Shown piece after piece: positions 27,963 to 36,909 of a stretch of 39,396 nucleotides of DNA. This stretch comes from Entrophospora sp. SA101. Lineage: Eukaryota; Glomeromycota; Glomeromycetes; Entrophosporales; Entrophosporaceae. Every line of letters begins with the position of its first letter. The stretch's first letter is position 1. The DNA is taken from contig CAUDNR010004149.1 in assembly GCA_958430865.1 (NCBI GenBank), forward strand, positions 3,337-42,732, written 5' to 3'. Both the position numbers and the translations under genes were made by a program. The notes beneath the pieces are model-generated. The model was not told where the DNA came from. It saw only the letters and a program-made list of their open reading frames with translations, and made no database searches.

Positions 27963-28250
27963 CTACCCTAATTTATAACCAGAAATTAATTGAATAAAGG
28001 CTTTTTTGCGCAATTTAGTATAAAATTTTCCTGGAAATTTACGTAATAAACTAACTTTTTGTTTGACTGGTTTTTCTCGGCAAGTTCTAACTTTTTTTAC
28101 TTTGACTTTGTAAAATCACTCTATTGCTTGCTTAATTTGAAATTTGTTGGCTTTGGGATGAACATAAAAAGAGTAAATTCTTTCTTTTTCTTGTTGCTCT
28201 TGGCTTTTTTTGCTTAAAACGTATTGTTGAATTATTTGTTCTTTAATCAT
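27963..28250 (-). CDS. rplW: 50S ribosomal protein L23
   Basis: 95 residues with an L23 layout: a basic helical N-terminus with VLSKKSQEQ, then YSFYVHPKANKFQIKQAIEWFYKVKVKKVRT, corresponding to the conserved KxxIKxAVExxFxVKVxxVN, and the basic extended loop ending in KLRKKAFIQLISGYKLG. The ATG overlaps the end of rplD by 8 bases. The neighbours rplB and rplC of the normal S10 operon are missing. Confidence 0.92.
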
Positions 28251-28896
28251 GGTTATTTTTTAATCTTTTCTCCGTTTCATTAAAACTTTCTTGCGTGAAA
28301 AGCAAAATTGAATGAGTTATCATTGAATAAGTATTAACTAATTTGCTACTAGTCATTGCCACTTTTGGTAGATTACGAAATGCTCTTTTTACTTCTTCAT
28401 TTTTGCTTTCTTGCATAGAAAAGATGATCAAGACTTTTTTTTCATTTAATTTTAGTTGGGTGAGTAGTTTATTTGCCTCTTTGGTTTTGTATTCAGAAAA
28501 ACTTATTTTGTCAATAACCATTATTTCTCCTTTTTCATTTTTTTTACTGAGTGCTGACTGGAGAGCTTTTTTTCTTACTTTTTTATTGACTTGACAATGA
28601 TAATTTTCTTTGCCGGTAGGTCCATGAGCTATTCCTCTACCTGGAACTTGAGAACGTTGACCATGACGAGCCCCACCTGTTCCTTTTTGTCGATAAATTT
28701 TTCGGGTACTGCCTTTTACTTCTCCGCGGCTTTTTGTTTTGCTAGTTCCCTGCCTTTGATTGTTTAAATAACTACGAACAACCAAGGAAACAGCATGAGC
28801 CGAATAAGGTAATTGTCAAATTTCTGAATTCAAAGGTAAATTACCCACTATTTCTTGTTTTTGATTAATTATATTTATTTCTGTGCTTATATTCAT
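28243..28896 (-). CDS. rplD: 50S ribosomal protein L4
   Basis: 217 residues, normal length. Typical segments are SLVVRSYLNNQRQGTSKTKSRGEV, STRKIYRQKGTGGARHGQR (the loop reaching into the exit tunnel), FGPT-like AHGPTGKENYHCQVNKKVRKKAL, and a closing Rossmann-like half. It starts 3 bases after the LRR coiled-coil gene and overlaps rplW. Confidence 0.95.
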
Positions 28897-28899
28897 ATG

Positions 28900-30291
28900 T
28901 TAATTATTAAAATTAGTTTTCGGAACAATTTCAGTTCTCGGTTCGGTTTGTTGCTGTTGGTTTTCTAATTGGGTTAATTTTTGTTTTAACTCTTTAATTT
29001 GTTGGTCTTTTGTTTGAATAGTTTGCTGTTGTGCTAGTTGTTCGAAATCTTGGTTAGTAATGTCGGTTTGAGTTGCTTGGTCTTTGGTTTCTTTGGGTTG
29101 GTTTTCTTGCTCTGCTATCTTGTTAACTACTTCTAGGCTTTGTTTTAATTCCTTGTTTTCCTGTTGATAAACTTGTCTTTCCCGGTTAAGTTTTAAATAA
29201 TCTTTTTCAAACACTTTGAGGATATTCTTTAATCTAGTATTTTCTTGCGGTGGATTGTTCTGGTAAAAATTATCCATGGCTTTCATGCTATCTTGGTGGA
29301 TTTCTCTTTCTTGTTCCACTATCTCTTTTAAGATTTTAATTTGGGTTTCTAAACGAACTATTTTTGCTTCTTTATTAGGTTCATTTTGGATAATATAATT
29401 TAAGGCTTCTTGGCTTTGTTTTATTTTATTTTCCAAGGCAGTTAATCATTTTTCTTTGCTGTTGGGATTGGTGAATAATTCCGGTCTAGCAATTAGCATT
29501 TTTTCGGAGTGGGCTAATTGTCAGGCTGCTATGTCGTAGTTAAAGGGTCTCATTTGGTCTTGGATTTTGGCTACTTTTTGGTTGGGGAGTTTGGGGGAAC
29601 AGTCAAAACTGCTTGGTCTTTCAATACTAGTCGGCAAATATTCCAATCCTTCTTCAACATCAGTGCCATCAATACACAATCCTTTTAATTTAGTCATGTC
29701 CCTTAATGGTTCTAAACTGCCATAGAAACGATTGAGGATGTTGTTTTTTGGGCTGTCATTTCCCAAGGCTAGTTTAAAAGTAAGATTAATAAAAGGTCGC
29801 AAAAACTCCAAATTAGTTGGTTCAATATTGTTATTGGCAAGTCCTAATCTAATTAATTTCTCGGGTTGAGGTAGTTGTTTTAAGAAGTCTATGGAGGTCA
29901 GTTGATTACCGGGGCAATAAAGTTCAGTTAAATTAGGACACTTGGATAAATCAATGGAGGTCAGTTGATTATTGTAGCAATAAAGTTCAGTTAAATTAGG
30001 ACAACCCAACACATCAAGGCTGGGGAGTTGATTACGGGAGCAATTAAGTTCAGTTAAATTCGGATGATTTCCCAAAGTTAGTTTAGTTAGTGAGGATCTT
30101 AAATATTCTGAAACACATATTTTCTCTAAACCCACATATTCACTCAAATCTAATTCTCCTCCTTCTAGTCATTCAGTAATGCCTTGGTTTTTTCTTTCTT
30201 GGTTAATTTTTTTAGTATCAATCACCCTCACTCTCTCTTTATCCTCCTTAGCTGGATACTTTCAATTTAAATATTCTTGTAAAGTTGTCAT
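28900..30291 (-). CDS. Leucine-rich-repeat protein with C-terminal coiled coil
   Basis: 463 residues. After a short helical start come three clear repeats of about 21 residues with consensus PNLTELxCxxNQLxSxD (residues about 75-140), then a less regular repeat region up to about 200. The second half (about 240-450) is a long charged and Q-rich coiled coil (KIVRLETQIKILKEIVEQER; QQQTIQTKDQQIKELKQKL). There is no signal peptide or membrane helix, so it may be cytoplasmic or released in another way. LRR proteins often bind proteins, and in host-associated Mollicutes they are candidate effectors; that role is inferred. It is followed within 3 bases by rplD-rplW. Confidence 0.85.
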
Positions 30292-30316
30292 AATAGTTAT
30301 TGTTATATATTAATTT

Positions 30317-30370
30317 TTAGGTTATTTGGAAGGTTTTTTTTCAATCTTTTTCGTTTGTTTGAGTTACCAT
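30317..30370 (-). CDS. Possible 17-residue ORF before the LRR gene
   Basis: MVTQTNEKDWKKTFQIT with one TGA tryptophan. Its start context, AATAACTATTATG, is repeated exactly 79 bases downstream at the LRR start. It may be a duplicated gene start or a short leader peptide. Confidence 0.25.
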
Positions 30371-30381
30371 AATAGTTATTT

Positions 30382-30732
30382 TTACTTGTTAAGGGTCTTT
30401 CCGGCTTTTAATTTAATTTTTTCCTCCTGGTAATAAACTCCTTTGAGTTTGTAAGGACGATGCCGGCGTAATTTTCTTATTTGGGCGGCAAATTGCCCGA
30501 CTTTTTCTTTATTTACTCCACTTTGGCTTTTTTCTGGTTTCAAGTTTGCAAAACAAATCTCTGTTCTTATTTCTTTTCTTTCTGCTTGCGAAACTCGACT
30601 TTGAACTTTTTTGATAGTGATTTCAGACTTGGTTTTTCTAGTCAAAACCTGATTTTACCATGGAGTCTCACTCGATATTTTTGTTTATTTTGGCGGTAAA
30701 AGTTGATTATATTGATTGCTCGTAACTGTCAT
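30382..30732 (-). pseudogene. rplF: Decayed second copy of the rplF 3' region
   Basis: The last 40 codons read [21 protein letters not shown] and [10 protein letters not shown], a clear diverged copy of the L6 C-terminus (GRFAAKIENLRRPNPYKMKG). Upstream the copy is broken. An ATGACAGTT start like that of rplF overlaps the HIT gene stop (TAATG), but that frame stops after 15 codons. A segment resembling KYRVRLHG lies in another frame. Most of domain 1 is missing. The last 87 codons from a TTG at 30645 are open and could in principle be made. It is probably a duplication relic. Confidence 0.7.
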
Positions 30733-31139
30733 TATAAAATTATCTTTAACTTTTTTGCGGCTTGAATTAAATCAATTGGTTTTTCTTTCCGAACACTTCA
30801 AATAAATCCTTGGTCTTTTTGGTATTTAGGAATAATATGTAAATGAAAATGAAAAACGCTTTGATAAGCCTCTTCATTCATGTTAGTAATAAAATTAAAT
30901 CCGTGGGGCTGAAAAGTTTTTTGTAATTTATTAGTTATCTTTTGAAAAAAAGGAAAAAGGTTGCTTCAGTTGCTTTGTTCTAGTTTAGTGATGTTTTCAA
31001 CATGATTTTTAGTAATAATTAAAGTATGTCCCTCACTAGCAGGATTAATGTCTAAAAAAGCTAAACAATTTTCGTCCTCATCTACGATGTAAGCAGGTAT
31101 TTTTTTTTGAATAATTTGACAAAATAGGCAACTCGACAT
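30732..31139 (-). CDS. HIT family nucleotide hydrolase/transferase
   Basis: 135 residues. Typical HINT/HIT order: SCLFCQIIQKKIPAYIVDEDE at the start with CxxC, AFLDINPASEGHTLIITKNHVENI in the middle, and the histidine triad FHFHLHIIPKY near residue 100. ATG 31139 is preferred over one at 31181 because MSSCLFC is the usual family start. It follows folA by 45 bases. The family hydrolyses purine phosphoramidates; the physiological substrate is unknown. Confidence 0.92.
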
Positions 31140-31184
31140 ATTGATTATATTTTTGAAGCGAAAAAGAAAATAAATTCGCAATTT

Positions 31185-31676
31185 TTAATTCTTTTTAACA
31201 TAAATTTTAGCCACAAATTGCGGAAATTCTTTTTGCTCTTTTAATTGAAAGTCTTTAATTATTGTTGGAAAAAAATCTAATTTAATATTGCCGGGATACT
31301 TTTTTTTAATTAGAGAAATAAATAATTGGTCAGCAAAAGAATAAGTTTGATAAAATATCTCTTTGCCACCGATAATAAATAACCGCTCAGGTTTGTTAGT
31401 AAATTGTTGAATGGTTAGAGAAAGGTTATTTTCTATTACTAACTGCGGATGTTTTAATTTCATCTTTTTTGCCCATTCTTGATTTTTGGTAAGTATAATA
31501 TTGTGTCTTTTAGATAGAGGTTTACCAATACTTTCAAAAGTTTTTCGACCCATTAATATAGCGTGTCCTTGAGTAATTTGAGCAAAATATTGCATTTCTT
31601 CTTTAATTTTTCAAGGCAAAGAGTTATCTTGACCAATTATGTAATCTTCAGTCATGGCTCAAATTAGGTTAATCAT
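31185..31676 (-). CDS. folA: Dihydrofolate reductase
   Basis: 163 residues, normal length. NLIWAMTEDYIIGQDNSLPWKIKEEM contains the LPW-x-x-x-x-x-E active-site region. GRKTFESIGKPLSKRHNIILTK and FIIGGKEIFYQT are the NADPH-binding motifs. The first tryptophans are TGA. Together with folC it suggests folate use. Its start lies 5 bases after the unknown gene at 31682, so the two are co-expressed and probably coupled. Confidence 0.95.
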
Positions 31677-31681
31677 TTTTG

Positions 31682-32686
31682 CTAATCTTTTTGAACGAAA
31701 GCCATGGCATTTAAGTAAGGCATTTGCTTAAAACCACCATAAATGCTTCTCAAGAAATAAGTAAATTTGTGCTCTTCGTCATGTTTAATTTCTAACTTTT
31801 GGAATTTATACCAACCAATCAGAGTTTTTCGATCCATGACAATAAACTTAAAATTGTTTTCTAGAGGAGCAATAATTACAGAGTAAAATTGTCCCCAAAT
31901 CCTGCGAAGTGGCAGAGGAAAAGTTTTGCCGTCTTTATAATGTCTCTCTTCTTCCTTATATTCTTCTAATTCAATTTGCTTATGTAGTGAACTATCAATA
32001 ATTAATAATTGTTCATTTTCGGTGCAGGAAGTATTTTGCTTGTTTCTATTTCAACTATGGGAATTATATTGCATTAATAAACTAGTATCAATTATTCATT
32101 TAAGCACTTGGGCATTTTTTTGAAAATCCTTGGAAACTTTTATTATTCTTGCTTTGCTAGCATAATTATCAATTTGGCAAACCATTTCTTTAACTTGTTT
32201 ATCAAGAAAAAGGAAAGCATCCTTTTGAATCTCGATTTGAACATTTTCAATTAAACTTTGCAATTTGTTGGGGCTTTCTACTGCCATTTTTAAAATATCT
32301 TTCTGTACTACTTGATAGAAATGTTTCTTAAAAGTTAATGGAACTATCTCTTTTTTTAAGTCTTTGCTAGGTTCGAACTTATCTTTATCTATTTTTTTCT
32401 CTCAATTGATTTCTTGTTTACTAACAAAAGGATTTTTATCTTCTTCAATGTCTTTAATGATATTTACATAAGGCAAAAACTTTGTTTGGTAAAGTTTGTC
32501 ATTTTCCATAATTTTATTTTGTTTATAATAAGATTTTTCGCTAACAAAAGGGAGAACTTCTTCATTCTTTGCCATTCTATATTTATCTGCTTCTGCTAGC
32601 GAAAAGTCTAGGCTATTTATTTTTTCTAAGTTTGAGAAGTTTTTGAGTCTCAATTCTTTTAAATTTATTGTTTTTAGTTTTGCCAT
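31682..32686 (-). CDS. Hypothetical protein upstream of folA
   Basis: 334 residues with no membrane helix or signal. The N-terminal half is lysine-rich and helical (LKTINLKELRLKNFSNLEKI, SPNKLQSLIENVQIEIQKD). The C-terminal half looks more beta-rich and compact (TENEQLLIIDSSLHKQIE, RRIWGQFYSVIIAPLENNFKF, FTYFLRSIYGGFKQM). I do not recognise it. It is the first gene of a folA-HIT operon. Confidence 0.65.
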
Positions 32687-32712
32687 GTATCTGAATTTCT
32701 TATTTATAAGAT

Positions 32713-32793
32713 TTATTTCTTTTTCTTACCACCACATACGCATTTGCTTTGTTTCTTATTACAATTACCACAAACTACTCTTCTTTGTCCCAT
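32713..32793 (-). CDS. 26-residue zinc-ribbon-like peptide
   Basis: MGQRRVVCGNCNKKQSKCVCGGKKKK contains two CxC/CxxC pairs (CGNC and CVC) in a basic background, which could bind one zinc ion. It lies 26 bases upstream of the unknown gene at 31682-32686 and on the same strand. A size this small leaves doubt, but the cysteine spacing is unlikely by chance. Confidence 0.45.
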   Translation of the reverse strand: MGQRRVVCGNCNKKQSKCVCGGKKKK

Positions 32794-33033
32794 ATAAAAT
32801 TTTTAGTTAAAAAGGAACAAACATTGGCTTGCCTTATAACGCTAATCCGGTAGAGAAAATTAAATATAAATTCTGCGAGGATATTTTATGCTATAAACAA
32901 AAAAGAAAACTACCCCCCCCAGGAAAAAATCATCCTTTCTTGTTGACCAATATATTCTGTTAATTTCAAAAAAAATCGTGCAGACCAATTAATTTTTCTT
33001 ATTTTCGTGGTGGCAACTACTAAAAAACAGTTA

Positions 33034-33819
33034 ATGAAAATTTTGGCAATTGGTGATATTTTTGGCAAAATAGGAAGAAAAATCATTAAAAACTACTTGG
33101 ACGAAATTAAACAAGAATACCGAATTGATCTGGTAATTGCTAATGTTGAAAATGCTACCCATGGCAAAGGAATTTCTTTTAAACACTATCAAGAATTAAA
33201 ATCTTACGGCATTGACATAATGACTTCAGGCAATCACATATTTCATTTAGAAGAGACCCAAAAAGATATTGATGATAAATTTTCAGACTTAATCAGACCA
33301 CTCAATTCTAATCCCTTCCATCCAGGCAAGGGAACCATTTTAAAAGAATGAAAAAACAAAAAAATTCGAATTACTAACTTAATTGGAATTACTTTTATGC
33401 CCCCTGCTGAAAATCCTTATTTTGCTTTAGAAAAACTCTTAGAAAATGACGATTCTGATATTCATTTGGTAGATTTTCATGCTGAAGCCACTGCTGAAAA
33501 AGCAGTATTTGCTTATTGTTTTGCTGGACAAATTACGGCTCTGTGAGGAACCCACACTCACGTCCAAACGGCTGATGAAAGAATATTACCTCCCGGAACC
33601 GCATTTATTACAGATTTGGGAATGACCGGACCCAGTGAAGGAATTATTGGTGCTGAACCAGCTGGAATTATCCAAAGAAGTAAATACAACTTGTCTTCGC
33701 CAATGCGTCCTTGTGAAAAAGGTCAAGGGCAATTCAATGGCTTGGTATTAGAAATTGATGATAATAGTAATAAAGTAATTTTTCTTCAAAGAATTTTTAA
33801 GAATGTTTCCTTATCCTAA
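33034..33819 (+). CDS. ymdB: YmdB-type metallophosphoesterase
   Basis: 261 residues, the normal size of the YmdB/TIGR00282 family of 2',3'-cyclic nucleotide phosphodiesterases. Metal-binding motifs: GDIFGKIGRK (7-16), NVENATHGKG (usually NGENAxxGxG), SGNHIFH, DFHAEATAEK and WGTHTHVQTADE, then TDLGMTGP. ATG 33034 was chosen; an upstream in-frame GTG at 33007 would add nine residues. It converges with a small membrane gene by 23 bases. Confidence 0.93.
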
Positions 33820-34093
33820 TTAAAGTTCAAATGAGGCTTCCTAAAAATATAGCAACAAAAATCCCCATCAAAATCAGAAAAATAATCATTCTTTTTCTTT
33901 TCCGCTTTCGGTAGCAAGAAGTGCAGATTCAAAGAAAAGCAGCGTCTCCGCTACTTCCTCAACCGCCACCTCCACCTCAGCCTCCTCCATATCGACCGCC
34001 ACCAACTCCTCAGCCAAGTCCATCTTCTCTTAATCTTACTTCTCTACCTTGAGGAATGTCTCGACCACAATCAAAGCAAACTTTCTTGTTCAT
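33797..34093 (-). CDS. Glycine-rich, cysteine-containing single-pass membrane protein
   Basis: 98 residues. N-terminal CFDCGRD, a W/G-rich low-complexity middle (GLGWGVGGGRYGGGWGGGGG), CTSCYRKRKRKR, then one transmembrane helix (MIIFLILMGIFVAIFLGSLIW). The two CxxC pairs could form a zinc ribbon interrupted by a glycine loop. All tryptophans are TGA. Its 3' end overlaps ymdB by 23 bases on the other strand. Zinc-ribbon plus glycine loop plus membrane helix recalls TPM or zinc-ribbon membrane proteins, but no family is certain. Confidence 0.6.
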
Positions 34094-34134
34094 ATTCTAA
34101 ATTTTACTTCTGTTTTTAGTTAAAAATACTTATT

Positions 34135-34785
34135 ATGATATGCTTCTCAGCAAACTCTCTCTCTCTCTCTCTTTCTCATAATATAAGAAAAAGTCTTTCA
34201 ATTAATTTTCCTTATTGGTGCTTTGTTGGTGTAGTTACGGTTGGCTTAACAGTTTTAGCTTTCCGTCAGCAAAAAGAAAAAATAATTCATTCTTGAAAAA
34301 AAGAAAAATGGAAAATTATTGGCACCACTCTATTATACGTTTTTATCTTGTCTATTTTATCTGGCTTATTAACTAATTTGGCACGACATCTTTCAGGAGG
34401 AAAGCAAATTGAAAAGCCTCTTAACCAACAACTCTGAGAAGAACAACTTCAGCAGCAAAAATCATCCTTTTGGGGTCTAGCATTATTTGGTCTCCGAACT
34501 GTAATTTGGGCTCCTTTATTTGAAGAATTAGTTTTTCGTTGATTAGTTTTTGAAACCTTTGGAAAAAATTACCTCAGTGTTTTAATTTCTACTCTTACTT
34601 TCGGTTTTGCTCATTATCGAGGAGAACAAAACGTAATTCTTGTACTTCCTTATCTAATAATGGGATTTGCCCTTGCTTATATTTATCGAAAAAAAGATTG
34701 TAATATACTATGACCGATAGCTCTTCACTTTTCTAACAATTTAATAGTCTTCATTTTTTTTCTTGCTAGATTATACAGTCATTAA
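34135..34785 (+). CDS. CPBP (CAAX-type) intramembrane protease with CT tract after start
   Basis: 216 residues with several membrane helices. Catalytic motifs of the CPBP/Rce1-like family: FEELVFRW (about 130-137, EExxxR), FGFAHYRG (about 156) and HFSNNLIVF (about 197). Reading from the only upstream ATG (34135), the first codons run through a (CT)9 tract at 34155-34172, encoding SLSLSLS, before the first helix. Gain or loss of one CT unit would break the frame, so expression is probably phase-variable. Targets may be peptides or surface proteins; unknown. Its stop overlaps the hisS stop by 4 bases. Confidence 0.82.
34155..34172 (+). repeat. (CT)9 tract seven codons after start of CPBP protease
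   Basis: Nine CT units followed by TTCTC. In frame it encodes alternating serine and leucine. A slippage site this close to the start codon would act as an on/off switch. Confidence 0.9.
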
Positions 34786-36047
34786 GTTGATTTTTTTGCT
34801 AATAGATGATTACAAACTCAATTAACTAGTTCTTCGTGTTTAATTACAAATTCTTTTTTTTCTTGACAGTCTTTTATTAATACTTCTTTTTCTTTTAGTT
34901 CTTTTTTTCCAATAATAACCGCCAAGCGAGGAGAGTAATAATTAATATTTTTGAAGACATTTTTGACTTTTTTAACTTCTAAGTTAGAGATGGTTTTATA
35001 ATTTTCACTTAATTTTTCTCGCCAAGATAGAACTAATGGATGAGCTGCTTTTTCTAAAATCAAAAAAAAGATATCAGTTTTTAGACAATTTTTTTTATCC
35101 GTGATAGATAAGTAATTAACTAAGCGGTCGACCCCCAAAGCAAATCCGGCGGCTGGTAAATTAACATTGCCTAACTGCTGAAAAAGCTGATCGTATCTGC
35201 CTCCTCCTAAAACTACTTGCTCTTCGTCATTCAGCAAGAGTTCAAAAACCATTCCAGTATAATAGTCTAGTCCGCGCACTAAATGTTCATTATAAAAGTG
35301 ATTAATTTCTAAATTATTTAAACTTTTGGTCAATTCTTCTAAATAAACCAAATCATTTTCTGTCAATACTTTTTTATATGAAGGAAGACCGTCTAAGTGA
35401 CAAGTTTTACAGTCCAAAATCCGTAAAGGATTAAGTTGATAACGTTTTTGACAATCGGAGCAAATTTGCTTATTTTTTAAATACTCTTTCAATATTGTTT
35501 TATATTTTTCTTTAGTTTCTGGTCTGCCAAGGTAATTTCAATGTAGGACAGTGTTTTTTTTTAAATCAAAAATTTTGATAATTTGCTTAATTAATAAAAA
35601 TAGTTCTCCGTCTGCTATTATTCCTTCAGCATTAATTAATTCTATTCCTAGTTGCCAAAATTCTCGATAGCGTCCTTTTTGAGGTCTTTCGTAACGAAAC
35701 ATGCTTCCTCAATAATACAATCGCAAGGGATATCCAGGATCAACTAATTTGTTTTGACAAACTAAGCGCACAGTGCTAGCAGTTCCCTCCGGACGCAAAA
35801 CTAGTTGCCTTCCTTTACGGTCAGAAAAAGTAAACATTTCCTTTTGGACAATATCGGTAGTTTCACCAACGGAAGTAGTAAATAATTCTCGGTGTTCGTA
35901 AGTAGGTAAAATAATTGGTTGATAACCAGCATGATTGAGAATATTTTGAGTAATTTGTTGAATTTGTTGGTAAAGAAGTGCCTGGGTTGGTAAAATATCT
36001 TGGGTGCCACGAACTTTGGCTAATAATTTACTTGATTTTTCGGTCAT
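34782..36047 (-). CDS. hisS: Histidyl-tRNA synthetase
   Basis: Class II synthetase, 421 residues, normal length when TGA is read through to the TAA at 34782. Motifs: VRGTQDILP at the start, motif 2 [23 protein letters not shown], the histidine-A motif [21 protein letters not shown], and motif 3 [10 protein letters not shown]. The anticodon domain ([12 protein letters not shown]) ends the protein. It is preceded by 16 bases and a membrane-anchored paralogue gene, and its 3' end overlaps the converging CPBP gene by 4 bases. Confidence 0.95.
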
Positions 36048-36063
36048 TGATTAAAATTTTACT

Positions 36064-36864
36064 CTATTCAATTTTTATTTTGTACTTTTTCGTCTCTTTG
36101 CTCTCTCTCTCTCTCTCTCTCCAAAATAAATAGCCAATTAAAACAAGACCACTAAGTAAAAATGCGCCAAAAACAATTAATTTTGTGGGAAAATTGCCTT
36201 TGTTGTTATTGTCTTGGTTAACTGTTGGTTGTTTTTTGCTAGTATTTTCTTTTGTTTGCTGTTCCTCTTTTTGCGGAAAAAAACGAAAATTTTGGTGTTC
36301 AGCAGCAATTTCTGTGGCAATTTGTTGAAAAGTTTCTTTGCCGGCTTTGGCATCGCCTTTAATATCAATTTTTTTTCTTTCTGGTGGGTGACTTAATATA
36401 TCGTGGACGCCAGTAAAAACTTCATTCAGTAATTTTCTATTTTCGGGTTTGTTTAAGTCAATTTCAATTCTGGCGACTTCTTCTTTCACTTGTTTAACAA
36501 AATTTTCTCACCTTCCTTCTAATATTTCATTAATTTCGAATAAATAGTGTTTTAATTTTTTCGGGCAATTGTCAGCGTCAATTTCAACTGCATTTATTCA
36601 CTTATAATACTCCTCTTGGATTTTTTTGCGAAAAGGTTCGTTTTTGTCTTTAACTGACGCTGCTGTGATAAACAAATCAGTTAAAAACACGTCTTCAAAT
36701 ACTTCGGCTGTGCTATCACTGTCAGCAATCGATTTTCGGTAAATTTGTCTTTTACTTTCTCAATCAGAATAATAACCCATTTTTCCAATATATTCTTCCA
36801 ATGGTTCAAGCGTATTATAAAAAGTATCAAGCACTGTCCGAAATTCATTTTCTTCTTTATTCAT
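36064..36864 (-). CDS. Tail-anchored membrane protein, paralogue of 2772-3557
   Basis: 266 residues. GYYSDWESKRQIYRKS, then RKKIQEEYYKWINAVEIDAD and LKHYLFEINEILEGRWE match the gene at 2772-3557 (YYSDW, ELKQEFYKWL, LFDFHEILECRFE). HQNFRFFPQ, an N/Q/K-rich linker, one transmembrane helix (LIVFGAFLLSGLVLIGYLFW, about 225-245) and a basic, charged tail follow. Directly after the helix, the (GA)10 tract at 36101-36120 encodes alternating R and E. The gene is 16 bases upstream of hisS. Function unknown; the shared core suggests a lineage-specific family. Confidence 0.75.
36101..36120 (-). repeat. (CT/GA)10 tract in membrane gene upstream of hisS
   Basis: Ten CT units on the plus strand, read as (GA)10 in the gene, immediately after the transmembrane helix and about 18 codons before the stop. 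Placement mirrors the (GA)10 before rlmB. Confidence 0.95.
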
Positions 36865-36879
36865 AATAGTTAAAATTTT

Positions 36880-36885
36880 ATAATA
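36880..36885 (-). promoter_or_regulatory. Possible -10 element with very short leader
   Basis: TATTAT on the minus strand lies 15 bases before the ATG of the membrane paralogue; transcription would start about 8 bases before the start codon, in the AACTATTATG context. No Shine-Dalgarno is present. No clear -35 box is seen. Confidence 0.3.
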
Positions 36886-36909
36886 TAATTAAGTTTTTTG
36901 TTTTCCTTA

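Noticed and set aside
32912..32919. C8 run upstream of ymdB as a phase-variation site
   Set aside because: It lies more than 100 bases from the ymdB start and has no evident promoter boxes around it, so no mechanism can be argued.
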